Part shown: positions 7,836 through 15,744 of the stretch, in pieces
Layout: each line of letters opens with the position of its first letter
How positions within the stretch are numbered: position 1 is the stretch's first letter
Assembly: GCF_000317535.1 (NCBI RefSeq)
Contig: NC_019757.1
Coordinates: forward strand, 1,091,001-1,155,000
DNA length: 64,000 nt
Reading direction: 5' to 3'
Source of the DNA: Cylindrospermum stagnale PCC 7417
GTDB taxonomy: Bacteria > Cyanobacteriota > Cyanobacteriia > Cyanobacteriales > Nostocaceae
Program-made: the position numbers and the translations under genes
The notes under the pieces: generated by a model
The model's input: the letters and a program-made list of their open reading frames with translations, nothing else
Databases searched by the model: none
Told to the model about the DNA's origin: nothing

Positions 7836-9060
7836 ATAACTGATGGGACATTTCTAATTTTGTACAAGGTGCGATCGCTAATTGACGTCCTTGCTGATCT
7901 AAAAATATCGCTTGATTATGATCACTGCCAAAACCACTATCAGCTTGATCTATCGGATTAGCAACGATCGCATCTAATTTTTTACTCTGCAACTTTTCCC
8001 GCGCTGGGGTGACAATATCTCCTGTCTGCGCTGCAAACCCAATTAACTGCTGATGGGGTTGTTTGAGTTTCGCTAATTCTGCCACAATATCCGGTACTGG
8101 TTCTAAAGGTAAAGCTTGAGGTAGCGATCGCTTGGGCAATTTTTCTGTACTATAATCTCTAGGCTTGACATCCGCCACCGCTGCCGACATCACAGTCACA
8201 TCGGCATTGGGGAAATATGCCAACATTGCCTGCTGCATTTCTTCTGAAGTGTTCACGGGAATTGCTTGCACTCCCAATGGTACATCCCAACTCGCTATTC
8301 CATGCACCAGAGTTACACTTGCGCCTCGGTGCAGTGCCGCTTGTGCTAAGGCTAATCCCATTTTACCTGTGGAGGGATTGCCAATAAATCTCACGGGGTC
8401 AAAATATTCTCTTGTTCCCCCAGCACTAATCAACACTCGTTTGCCGGTTAAATCCCGCTTTCCGTTGGTGTGTAACAGCGATTGGATATAAGTTAAAATC
8501 TCTGGGGGTTCTGCCATTCTGCCTGCACCGATGCGATCGCAAGCCAATAACCCCGATGCTGTACCCATACCATGATATCGAACATCTGTCAACAACTGAC
8601 GCCAATTCCGCTGCACCGCCAACTGTTCCCACATATCTGTATTCATTGCCGGTGCCAACAACACTGGACTTGTAGAAGCAAGAACAGTATTTGTCAGCAA
8701 ATTGTCAGCCATCCCGCAAGCTAACTTTGCCAAAGTATTCGCAGTCAAGGGAGCAATGACCAATAAATCGGCCCATTCACCCAATTCAATGTGCAACGGA
8801 CGCGAGTGAATCGGTTGCCAAAAATCATCATCTGTGTAGGCGTGATGACGAGATAGGGTAGCTAAAGTTAGAGGGGTGATAAATTTTTGGGCAGAAAGAG
8901 TGAGAATGACACGCACTTCTACCCCAGTTTTAAATAGCGTCGAAACCAACTCACAAACTTTGTAGGCGGCGATGCCGCCACCTACAGCAATTAAAACCCG
9001 TTTTGATAATTTGGGATTTGGGATTTGGGATGTTGGATTGAAGGATGATGGCATAGACAT
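7810..9060 (-). CDS. coaBC: Bifunctional phosphopantothenoylcysteine decarboxylase / phosphopantothenate-cysteine ligase
   Basis: The N-terminal half (residues 20-190) is the flavoprotein CoaC domain: [16 protein letters not shown], the catalytic-His region, [14 protein letters not shown] and PAMNTDMW. The C-terminal half is Coa[44 protein letters not shown] and [10 protein letters not shown]. The enzyme carries out two consecutive steps of coenzyme A synthesis from 4'-phosphopantothenate. Length (416) is normal. The first 20 residues (SQIPNPK) come from a simple TTTGGGATTTGGGAT-type repeat and are probably not conserved. A DUF2555 gene lies 66 bp upstream on the same strand, so the two may be co-transcribed, and a small ORF overlaps the stop. 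Confidence 0.97.
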   Translation of the reverse strand: MSMPSSFNPTSQIPNPKLSKRVLIAVGGGIAAYKVCELVSTLFKTGVEVRVILTLSAQKFITPLTLATLSRHHAYTDDDFWQPIHSRPLHIELGEWADLLVIAPLTANTLAKLACGMADNLLTNTVLASTSPVLLAPAMNTDMWEQLAVQRNWRQLLTDVRYHGMGTASGLLACDRIGAGRMAEPPEILTYIQSLLHTNGKRDLTGKRVLISAGGTREYFDPVRFIGNPSTGKMGLALAQAALHRGASVTLVHGIASWDVPLGVQAIPVNTSEEMQQAMLAYFPNADVTVMSAAVADVKPRDYSTEKLPKRSLPQALPLEPVPDIVAELAKLKQPHQQLIGFAAQTGDIVTPAREKLQSKKLDAIVANPIDQADSGFGSDHNQAIFLDQQGRQLAIAPCTKLEMSHQLFDFIQSLR

Positions 9061-9125
9061 CTTCGGCTCAAGTTCCGATAATTTATGATTTTAGCCAATC
9101 AACCGTCATCTAAAATCTCAGATCC

Positions 9126-9338
9126 TTATGCTTCATCGTAGGGTTCCAAATCTAAGAGATGGATATAGTCTTCAACCAACTCCGGACGCTGAAATGCGAT
9201 CGCTCGCAGTAGATGCCAATCATTCAAACCCTCAAAAGCATTACTGTAATTATCCAGCTCCAGACGTGTAGCCAATTCTTCCACCTCTGCCGCAGTCATG
9301 GCAGCAATTTCTTTCCTAGAAATGCTTAGAGTTTTCAT
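9126..9338 (-). CDS. DUF2555 family small protein
   Basis: This 70-residue acidic protein (SRKEIAAMTAAEVEELATRL ... LNDWHLLRAIAFQRPELVEDYIHLLDLE) matches the DUF2555 family as I remember it, a short helical protein confined to cyanobacteria and plastid lineages with no known function. The start is supported by an AAGGGAGG sequence about nine bases upstream. It precedes coaBC on the same strand, an arrangement that may be conserved in related genomes, but no functional link to CoA synthesis can be read from the sequence. Confidence 0.8.
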   Translation of the reverse strand: MKTLSISRKEIAAMTAAEVEELATRLELDNYSNAFEGLNDWHLLRAIAFQRPELVEDYIHLLDLEPYDEA

Positions 9339-9494
9339 AATGCTTGCCCCTCCCTTTTGCAGCGTTCGCCTTCAGCTTTGGATTAAGTTGCGTCCTTACG
9401 CAACCTCCCAATATATCTTACTCATTAGAGGACATTAATTTCGTAAAAATTGTACTGATTTGTTGCCAAATTTGTAAAATATATGTAATGAACA

Positions 9495-10121
9495 CTAACC
9501 AATCGCGTTCACAACGAAATTTCGTAGCACTTCTAACATTTGTGGACTAATTTCATGTCCCATGTCAAATTCGTGGTACTCTAACGCCACTCCTAAAGAC
9601 TCTACTACTTCCCTTGCCTTCCATGCAGCTTGCACTGGCACAACTTCATCTTGTCTACCATGCATAATTAAAGTCGGGGGATAACTACCGTTAGCTGTCG
9701 TTCCGGCACCAGGATGTAAATATCCACTCATGACGACTATACCTGCTAGAGGCAAACTTAATCCTACATCCAAAGTCATAGCGCCGCCTTGAGAAAATCC
9801 ACTCAAAATAGTCCGCGATAAAGGTATACCAGTGTTACTCTCTGCTGATAGCAACCAATCTGTTAGTAGTTGACGACTTTCTGTTAACCCTTGATACATA
9901 TTTTCTGACTGCAAATCATACCATGCCTTCCCCATAGGAGAATAAGCATGGGGAAAAGGCGCATCGGGAAACAGAAACTGATAATTAGGCAAGTTAAAAT
10001 ACGGTAATAAAGACGCCACATCTTGGGCATTTGCACCCCAACCGTGTAAAGCGACGATTAAACCTTCAGGTTCTTGTCCTGTTGGTGGTGAAACCTTAAT
10101 AAAATCTAAAGTTTTAGTCAT
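9495..10121 (-). CDS. Alpha/beta-hydrolase, carboxylesterase/acyl-protein thioesterase type
   Basis: The protein has the order expected for the carboxylesterase/phospholipase family: LIVALHGWGANAQD (oxyanion region), the nucleophile elbow GFSQGG, PPTLIMHGRQDEVVPV with the catalytic Asp, and a final H in EFDMGHEIS. These small cytoplasmic serine hydrolases cleave short acyl or thioester bonds; the substrate here is unknown. The ATG at 10121 is preferred over a TTG seven codons upstream because the protein then begins shortly before the first strand, as is usual. It lies 50 bp downstream of the CRISPR leader region but on the opposite strand. Confidence 0.88.
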   Translation of the reverse strand: MTKTLDFIKVSPPTGQEPEGLIVALHGWGANAQDVASLLPYFNLPNYQFLFPDAPFPHAYSPMGKAWYDLQSENMYQGLTESRQLLTDWLLSAESNTGIPLSRTILSGFSQGGAMTLDVGLSLPLAGIVVMSGYLHPGAGTTANGSYPPTLIMHGRQDEVVPVQAAWKAREVVESLGVALEYHEFDMGHEISPQMLEVLRNFVVNAIG

Positions 10122-10142
10122 GAGTCGTTTAGTGAAAATCAA

Positions 10143-10501
10143 GGCTGAAAAAGATAACCTTTATGCAAATTATGCAAGGATATGAGGATAAATTTCACAT
10201 TTCTCAACTGATTATTAGAAAGCCGCTTCTAGCAAGGTTTTTGGGCGATAAATGCGCGGATGGGTAGGTGTAGAAATTCGATGGTGAAAAAAAATGCTTC
10301 TATCTCAATCACTGCAAGGGTTTCAGCCTCTGAACTATCAATGACGATCCGCGCAAACTCTGAAAGGCTTAATACAAAAGGGTTTCGGCGATTTTTTTTC
10401 TTACCCCTCTTTTCAAGCAGCGGCTGGAATGGTACTATCGATCTAGATCCGCGCAACCGCACCTTGAAAACTAAATACTGTAAGCCTTCCAGATGCCAGC
10501 G
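10143..10501 (+). promoter_or_regulatory. Putative CRISPR leader
   Basis: The 359 bp before the first repeat have no credible gene. Two related blocks, GATCCGCGCAAACTCTGAAA at about 10348 and GATCCGCGCAACCGCACCTT at about 10446, repeat within it, and a T-rich stretch lies between them. The leader is placed on this side because the repeats end in ATTGAAAC on the plus strand (the usual crRNA 5' tag), and because the only mutated repeat lies near the opposite end, as expected for the older, trailing part of an array. Confidence 0.6.
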
Positions 10502-12134
10502 GTTACAATTCACCCAAATCCCTATCAGGGATTGAAACAAGATAAACTCCGAACTACCGGGGACTAGCCAGCGTTACAATTCACCCAAATCCCTATCAGG
10601 GATTGAAACCGTTACTTCCCAATGTATTTGCACTAGAGGAAGGTTACAATTCACCCAAATCCCTATCAGGGATTGAAACTGAGATGCAATTCGCTTCTCA
10701 ACTTTATTCCAAGGTTACAATTCACCCAAATCCCTATCAGGGATTGAAACTCACAAGTTTATTTCTGCTATTAGCTACATTGATGGTTACAATTCACCCA
10801 AATCCCTATCAGGGATTGAAACTGGAGCGTAAGCAAAAAGCAGCACGTAAGCGGGCGTTACAATTCACCCAAATCCCTATCAGGGATTGAAACGATTTTT
10901 TGGACAATCCCAGTTTGGAAATGTGCCGTTACAATTCACCCAAATCCCTATCAGGGATTGAAACAGCTCCTTTAATAAAAGCTGAACCTATATCACTTGT
11001 TACAATTCACCCAAATCCCTATCAGGGATTGAAACTTAGCTGACTGTAATCTAGCTAAGTAATCAGCAATCCCTACAGGTTACAATTCACCCAAATCCCT
11101 ATCAGGGATTGAAACAGAAAATGTCTGTTACATAGGAGACGCTAAATACAGTTACAATTCACCCAAATCCCTATCAGGGATTGAAACTCGGGACGGCGAT
11201 CGCTAACAACTCTTTTTAAATCGTTACAATTCACCCAAATCCCTATCAGGGATTGAAACAGCCGGCTTTAGTTCATACTCCACGCTTAACGGCGGATGTT
11301 ACAATTCACCCAAATCCCTATCAGGGATTGAAACCTCCCACGCTTCAGCCATTCCGGCTAGTTGATATGTTACAATTCACCCAAATCCCTATCAGGGATT
11401 GAAACGATGTGGTTGGCATTTGGAGCTAATCTAAAAATTACCTCCTGTTACAATTCACCCAAATCCCTATCAGGGATTGAAACCCTGGAGTTATAGCTCC
11501 GATGTTTACGTTGTTCAAACGTTACAATTCACCCAAATCCCTATCAGGGATTGAAACATTGCTACTGGTTCTGGAAGCGAAATATCTAAAGGTTACAATT
11601 CACCCAAATCCCTATCAGGGATTGAAACTTGCTAATTTTTTTAGTAATTGGAATAATAGTAAAGTTACAATTCACCCAAATCCCTATCAGGGATTGAAAC
11701 ATCTTCGGGTGAGGAATACTTATCATAGTTCCCTGGTTACAATTCACCCAAATCCCTATCAGGGATTGAAACCATCTATAGCGATCGCCACCCAGCGCAG
11801 AATAGTTACAATTCACCCAAATCCCTATCAGGGATTGAAACTTGAGTGCCGCCAGCAAAAACTTCGGTCAGGATGTTACAATTCACCCAAATCCCTCTCA
11901 GGGATTGAAACTACTTGCCACCATCCTGAATAAGACACTCCAGATAACCAGGTTACAATTCACCCAAATCCCTATCAGGGATTGAAACTACATAAACATC
12001 AACAAACAAAAACTAGCCGAGTGTTACAATTCACCCAAATCCCTATCAGGGATTGAAACATCTCTTCATCTGATATATTCAAGTTGAAGTTTAGGATGTT
12101 ACAATTCACCCAAATCCCTATCAGGGATTGAAAC
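10502..12134 (+). CRISPR. CRISPR array, 23 repeats of 37 bp and 22 spacers
   Basis: The repeat starts GTTACAATTCACCCAAATCC and ends CTATCAGGGATTGAAAC, 37 bp in total, with an inner ATCCCT/AGGGAT palindrome. The ATTGAAAC end is the 8-nt 5' tag typical of type I and type III systems. Repeat starts are at 10502, 10573, 10643, 10714, 10786, 10857, 10928, 10999, 11079, 11151, 11223, 11298, 11369, 11447, 11521, 11592, 11664, 11736, 11805, 11875, 11952, 12023 and 12098. Spacers are 32-43 bp; two contain the HIP1 octamer, which hints at cyanobacterial or cyanophage targets. All repeats are identical except the one at 11875, which has CTCTCAGGG. No cas gene lies in the window, so the effector must be encoded elsewhere. 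Confidence 0.98.
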
Positions 12135-12148
12135 AACTCTTCATCTCT

Positions 12149-13168
12149 ATGTCCCAGGTATCGCTACCCCAATCGCTTCAGAAAGACCTACCGCTCACCG
12201 CTCTTGCGCCTATGCAGGATGTGACAAACCTCTGGTTTATGAAGGTTATTGCCCACTACGGCAGTCCTGACTACTTCTTCACCGAGTATTTCCGCGTGAA
12301 TGATACCTCACGGCTCAATCGTAACATTCTGGCAGCAATCACCGAAAACGACACAGGTCGCCCGGTTTTTGCTCAAATGATTGGCGAAAGCATTCCAGAT
12401 TTAGTAAGAACAGCAAAGGAACTCTGCAAATATAATATCGCTGGAGTAGACTTGAACATGGGCTGTCCAGCACCGAGAATCTATCGCAAAAATGTTGGGG
12501 GTGGATTGCTGCGAGAACCGGAAAAAGTGGAGCGGATTTTGGGAGAACTACGGCAGGCTGTAAGCGATCGCCCTTTAACCGTCAAGATGCGCGTAGGCTT
12601 TGAAAATACAGATAACTTTTACTCCATTCTAGATATAATCAATCGCCACAGCATTGATTTACTGAGTTTGCATGGTCGCACGGTGAAAGATATGTACCAC
12701 GGGGAAGTGAAATATGATTTGATTGCGGAAGCGGTGAGACGGGTTCATTGTCCAGTGCTGGCTAATGGCAATATCAACTCAGCGACAACTGCTGTTGAAG
12801 TGCTTTCTCAAACGGGCGCTCAGGGTGTGATGGTGGGACGCTGGGCGATTGGGAATCCTTGGCTTTTTAATCAAATTCGCCAGGCTTTGCGAGGAGAGCC
12901 GATTACGCCCGTTCCTTTAGTAGAGGTACGCAACTATATTGAGCGTTTATGGCAAACCCCCGCAGCGCCAACCATACCAGTGCGAGCGCGGGTAGGCTAC
13001 CTGAAAATGTTCCTCAACTACATTGCTTTGAGTGTTGATGCTGAAGGTCATTTCCTGCGGCTGATGCGACACACATCTACCGAGGTAGAACTGTTTAACC
13101 TCTGCGATCGCTTTCTCCTGGCTGAAGTAACGAAAACTTTAGCCCTAGAACCCTATTCTGGCGTTTAA
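12149..13168 (+). CDS. tRNA-dihydrouridine synthase
   Basis: The 339-residue protein shows all Dus landmarks: LTALAPMQDVTNLWF at the FMN-binding N-terminus, GVDLNMGCPAP with the catalytic cysteine, RKNVGGGLLREPE, PLTVKMRVGF, LSLHGRTVKDMYHGEV, VLANGNI and GAQGVMVGRWAIGNPWLF. It reduces specific uridines in tRNA D-loops with NADPH. The ATG at 12149 lies only 14 bp after the last CRISPR repeat and has no Shine-Dalgarno sequence, so it may be read from transcripts crossing the array. The subfamily (DusA/B-like) was not resolved. Confidence 0.93.
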   Translation: MSQVSLPQSLQKDLPLTALAPMQDVTNLWFMKVIAHYGSPDYFFTEYFRVNDTSRLNRNILAAITENDTGRPVFAQMIGESIPDLVRTAKELCKYNIAGVDLNMGCPAPRIYRKNVGGGLLREPEKVERILGELRQAVSDRPLTVKMRVGFENTDNFYSILDIINRHSIDLLSLHGRTVKDMYHGEVKYDLIAEAVRRVHCPVLANGNINSATTAVEVLSQTGAQGVMVGRWAIGNPWLFNQIRQALRGEPITPVPLVEVRNYIERLWQTPAAPTIPVRARVGYLKMFLNYIALSVDAEGHFLRLMRHTSTEVELFNLCDRFLLAEVTKTLALEPYSGV

Positions 13169-13295
13169 CAAGTTCGCGTAATTCCCCATCCCTCTACAGG
13201 GTGGGGATGTAAGCGAGTCAAAAGCGAAACGTTCTCAAGGTGTCTTTTGGCGTAGCCGAAACAGTCTTGAGGACAGTTGAGTTTTTGACAAGATA

Positions 13296-13502
13296 TTAGT
13301 TTGCTAGTTTTTCATCTATCAACTGACGCAACCATGCTGCATAACTTTGTTCTGGGTGTTTTATTTTCAAGATTTTTTCTGCAAGTTCATTATCTATAGT
13401 TAGTCCAATACGAATTTTTCCTTCCCTATATTTAGCACCATATTTGTTCACCTTATCTTTATTTCTCTGCTGCCACTCAGTTTGTGATTTTGGTTTTTTC
13501 AT
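13296..13502 (-). CDS. Small ribbon-helix-helix-like protein divergent from tnpB
   Basis: The 68-residue basic protein ends in a strand-helix-helix pattern: KIRIGLTIDNELAEKIL followed by SYAAWLRQLIDEKL, which resembles ribbon-helix-helix DNA-binding folds of the Arc/CopG kind. It is read away from tnpB from a start 4 bp from the tnpB -35 box. A perfect palindrome TATCTAG-TTGC-CTAGATA fills the tnpB promoter spacer, as expected for an autoregulator. A comparable divergent small protein accompanies the second TnpB element at 44615-44791. Alternative: an antitoxin-like remnant. The fold call is by pattern only. Confidence 0.6.
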   Translation of the reverse strand: MKKPKSQTEWQQRNKDKVNKYGAKYREGKIRIGLTIDNELAEKILKIKHPEQSYAAWLRQLIDEKLAN

Positions 13503-13505
13503 TGC

Positions 13506-13535
13506 TTGACATATCTAGTTGCCTAGATATAGGAT
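13506..13535 (+). promoter_or_regulatory. tnpB promoter with a palindromic operator as its spacer
   Basis: TTGACA at 13506-13511 and TAGGAT at 13530-13535 are separated by 18 bp that consist entirely of the inverted repeat TATCTAG-TTGC-CTAGATA. The site lies just upstream of the divergent small gene's start, so a dimeric repressor bound here could control both genes. Confidence 0.6.
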
Positions 13536-13575
13536 AGTGTTACAAGCCAAAGAAGTCAAAGGAGATAAAAATCTA

Positions 13576-14904
13576 ATGGCGTTACGTAGAGCAACTTTCC
13601 GACTATATCCAAATAAGGAAGTAAGTCTTATGTTGTCCTACCACCGCCAGCTTCACAAAGACTTATATAACTCAGCAATATCTAACAGAATTACTGCTTA
13701 CAAGAAGTTTGGCAAATCTGTTTCCTACTTTGAACAACAAAATTGTTTACCTGACTTCAAGGAAGTTTGGACAGAATATAAACAAATAAATTCTCAAGCA
13801 TTACAAGCAACATTAAAGCGAGTAGATTTTGCTTTTCAACGGTTTTTTAAGGGACTAGCAAAGTATCCTAGATTCAAATCAATTAGGCATTATTCAGGTT
13901 GGACTTACCCATCATTTACTGGATGGAAATTACACAGTACGGGCGATAACGGTTATTTAGAATTATCCAAGATTGGTCAAATTCAAATGCGTGGTAAAGC
14001 TAGGCTTTGGGGACAGCCCAAAACTCTAGATATTGTTTATCGTAACGGTAAATGGTATGCTTCCATTACATTAGAAGTTGATGAAAATTTGCTAAAAAAT
14101 AGCCGACAAACCGCTTCGGGAATTATTGCTATTGATTTAGGATGTAATGATGCGATTGCTTGGAGTAATGGCGAGGAAAATGGCTTAGTTCCTGCACCTC
14201 GATTTTTCCGGATAGCCGAACAAGAAAACAAACGTTTGAGTAAAATTAAACGTCGCAAGCGTTCACCTAGTTTCCAGAAAAAGATTAAGGCTTCTAGAAG
14301 ATGGAAGAAAGCCCAGAAGCAGATTAGTAAACTTCATAGAAAAGTTGCTAACCAACGTCAAAATTGGGTACATCAAGAGACTGCACGGATTATTAGCGGT
14401 AACAGCACGGTAGTCACTGAAAAGCTAGAAGTTAAGAACATGACCTCCAAAGCCAAAAAAGTCCAACGCAAAAAACAAAAAGCCGGGCTAAATAAATCAA
14501 TTCTTGATGTGGGCATGGGGATGATTCGAGATACACTAAAAGCCAAATTAGATGATGTTGGCGGTGTATTTGTAGAAGTTCCTACTAGGAAGGTAAGACC
14601 ATCTCAAACTTGTCCTCAATGTGGATATCAAGAAAAGAAGAGTTTAGCCGAAAGAATTCATGTTTGCCAAAACTGCGGATATACTCAACAGCGCGATATC
14701 GCATCAGCAGAAGTCATGTTGCTTTGCCTGAATAATAAATTGCCGGGGTTAGGAACTAGCCTCGTAGACGTAGATGATTCTAGCTCTACTTCAAACACCA
14801 ACAAACGCAAGAATGCTGGAAGCATGAAGCAACTAGGTCGTATGAAACGTCAAAAATCTCAACTTACTGATGGGTATGCAGAAACCCCATCTTCAACGAA
14901 GTAA
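13576..14904 (+). CDS. tnpB: TnpB-type RNA-guided endonuclease
   Basis: The protein has the TnpB/Cas12-like layout: an N-terminal region beginning MALRRATFRLYPNKE, a RuvC-I motif IIAIDLGCNDAIAWSNG (catalytic Asp), RuvC-II TVVTEKLEVKNM (Glu), a zinc finger CPQCG...CQNCG and RuvC-III QRDIASAEVML (Asp). All three acidic residues and four cysteines are kept, so it may be active. TnpB cleaves DNA guided by an RNA from the element's right end. The ATG at 13576 is chosen because AAGGAG lies 11 bases upstream; the frame is open from 13519, but that part overlaps the promoter. No tnpA accompanies it. Confidence 0.88.
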   Translation: MALRRATFRLYPNKEVSLMLSYHRQLHKDLYNSAISNRITAYKKFGKSVSYFEQQNCLPDFKEVWTEYKQINSQALQATLKRVDFAFQRFFKGLAKYPRFKSIRHYSGWTYPSFTGWKLHSTGDNGYLELSKIGQIQMRGKARLWGQPKTLDIVYRNGKWYASITLEVDENLLKNSRQTASGIIAIDLGCNDAIAWSNGEENGLVPAPRFFRIAEQENKRLSKIKRRKRSPSFQKKIKASRRWKKAQKQISKLHRKVANQRQNWVHQETARIISGNSTVVTEKLEVKNMTSKAKKVQRKKQKAGLNKSILDVGMGMIRDTLKAKLDDVGGVFVEVPTRKVRPSQTCPQCGYQEKKSLAERIHVCQNCGYTQQRDIASAEVMLLCLNNKLPGLGTSLVDVDDSSSTSNTNKRKNAGSMKQLGRMKRQKSQLTDGYAETPSSTK

Positions 14905-14912
14905 GATGGGGT
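14884..14912 (+). other. Right-end hairpin of the TnpB element
   Basis: ACCCCATCTT at 14884-14893 and AAGATGGGGT at 14903-14912 form a 10-bp stem that spans the tnpB stop codon. In related elements this right-end hairpin is part of the omega RNA scaffold and of the transposon end. Confidence 0.6.
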
Positions 14913-14972
14913 AGTTCATCTGTCCGACACCAAGTTGAGGAGGTCCGCGATAGATCAAGATTCTCCGTTTTT

Positions 14973-15078
14973 ACCCAAATCCCTATTAGGGATTGAAACT
15001 ATAGTGCTTCAGGATATGATAGAGGTCATCTTACCCCCTCAGTTACAATTCCCCCAAATCCCTATTAGGGATTGAAAC
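14973..15078 (+). CRISPR. Degenerate two-repeat CRISPR remnant
   Basis: A full-length repeat at 15042-15078 differs from the main array repeat at two positions (CCCCCAAAT and CTATTAGGG), and a partial repeat at 14973-14999 keeps only the last 27 bases, with its first ten replaced. They flank one 42-bp spacer. Both share the ATTAGGG variant, so they are related to each other more closely than to the main array. The remnant is about 2.8 kb from the main array, separated by the dihydrouridine synthase and the TnpB element, and ends 12 bp before the next gene's start. Confidence 0.85.
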
Positions 15079-15090
15079 GAGGTTTTGAAT

Positions 15091-15678
15091 ATGGTTGCTT
15101 CCCCTGAAATTTACATTACCCCAGAAGAATACTTAGAACTGGAAGAAAACAGCCCCATCAAACATGAATATATTGATGGGTACATCTACGCAATGGCTGG
15201 GGCACTTGAAGCTCATGTGACGATCGCTGGAAACCTGTTTGCATTGCTGCGTAATCATGTGCGTGGTTCTGGCTGTCGCGTATATATTTCTGATATGAAA
15301 GCAAGAATAGAATCTCTAAATAGATTCTATTATCCTGATGTGATGGTGACTTGCGACCAACGCGACCAAGAAACGGCTGGGTATAAAAAATTTCCTTGTT
15401 TAATAATTGAAGTGTTATCTAACTCTACCGAAGGTTTTGATAGAGGGGACAAATTCGCCGATTATCAAACTCTGGAGAGTTTACAAGAATATGTGTTAAT
15501 TAATACTAAAAAACAAAGGGTTGAATGCTTCCGTCGTAATGATCAAGGGCTGTGGGTTTTACAGTCTTATGTAGGGGAACAAACATTTTTTCAACTGCAC
15601 AGCATTAACTTTGAAGGGACGATGACGCAACTGTATGAAGACGTGAATTTTGATTTGCCGCCTCAACCCCAGAATTGA
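15091..15678 (+). CDS. Uma2 family (DUF820) putative endonuclease
   Basis: This 195-residue protein shows the cyanobacterial Uma2/DUF820 pattern: ITPEEYLELEENSPIKHEYIDG, then YPDVMVTC, PCLIIEVLS and a final YVLINTKKQRVECFRR. The D...E-x-L/K arrangement is that of a PD-(D/E)XK nuclease fold, but the biological role of this hugely expanded family is unclear. The ATG at 15091 has GAGG eight bases upstream; a TTG two codons earlier is less likely. The start lies directly behind a CRISPR repeat. A second family member is at 27747-28295. Confidence 0.9.
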   Translation: MVASPEIYITPEEYLELEENSPIKHEYIDGYIYAMAGALEAHVTIAGNLFALLRNHVRGSGCRVYISDMKARIESLNRFYYPDVMVTCDQRDQETAGYKKFPCLIIEVLSNSTEGFDRGDKFADYQTLESLQEYVLINTKKQRVECFRRNDQGLWVLQSYVGEQTFFQLHSINFEGTMTQLYEDVNFDLPPQPQN

Positions 15679-15744
15679 TCTATAACTCCCCACCCTTTCG
15701 GTAAAATGATCTTCTGCTCTCAATTTTAAGGAATCTGGGGAATT

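Larger units (their letters stand above)
13181..14912 (+). mobile_element. TnpB-only IS200/IS605-type element with divergent small gene
   Basis: The element contains a tnpB gene, a divergent small gene and subterminal hairpins: CCCCATCCCTCTACAGGGTG at the left (13184-13206) and ACCCCATCTT/AAGATGGGGT (14884-14912) at the right, the latter overlapping the end of tnpB as is usual for the region forming the guide (omega) RNA. No tnpA transposase is present, so it would depend on one elsewhere. Exact ends cannot be fixed from one copy; the limits given are the hairpins. It sits between the dihydrouridine synthase and a CRISPR remnant. Confidence 0.7.

Noticed and set aside
9344-9550. 68-codon plus-strand frame upstream of the esterase stop
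   Set aside because: Overlaps the 5' region of the DUF2555 gene and the esterase end; no supporting signals.
10229-10540. Overlapping frames on both strands in the leader region before the array
   Set aside because: They run into the first repeat, have no ribosome-binding site and overlap each other; the region fits a leader better.
10603-11933. Long open frames through the CRISPR array on both strands
   Set aside because: They are made of repeats and spacers; the repeated PNPYQGLK and QSLIGIWVN peptides are simply the translated CRISPR repeat.
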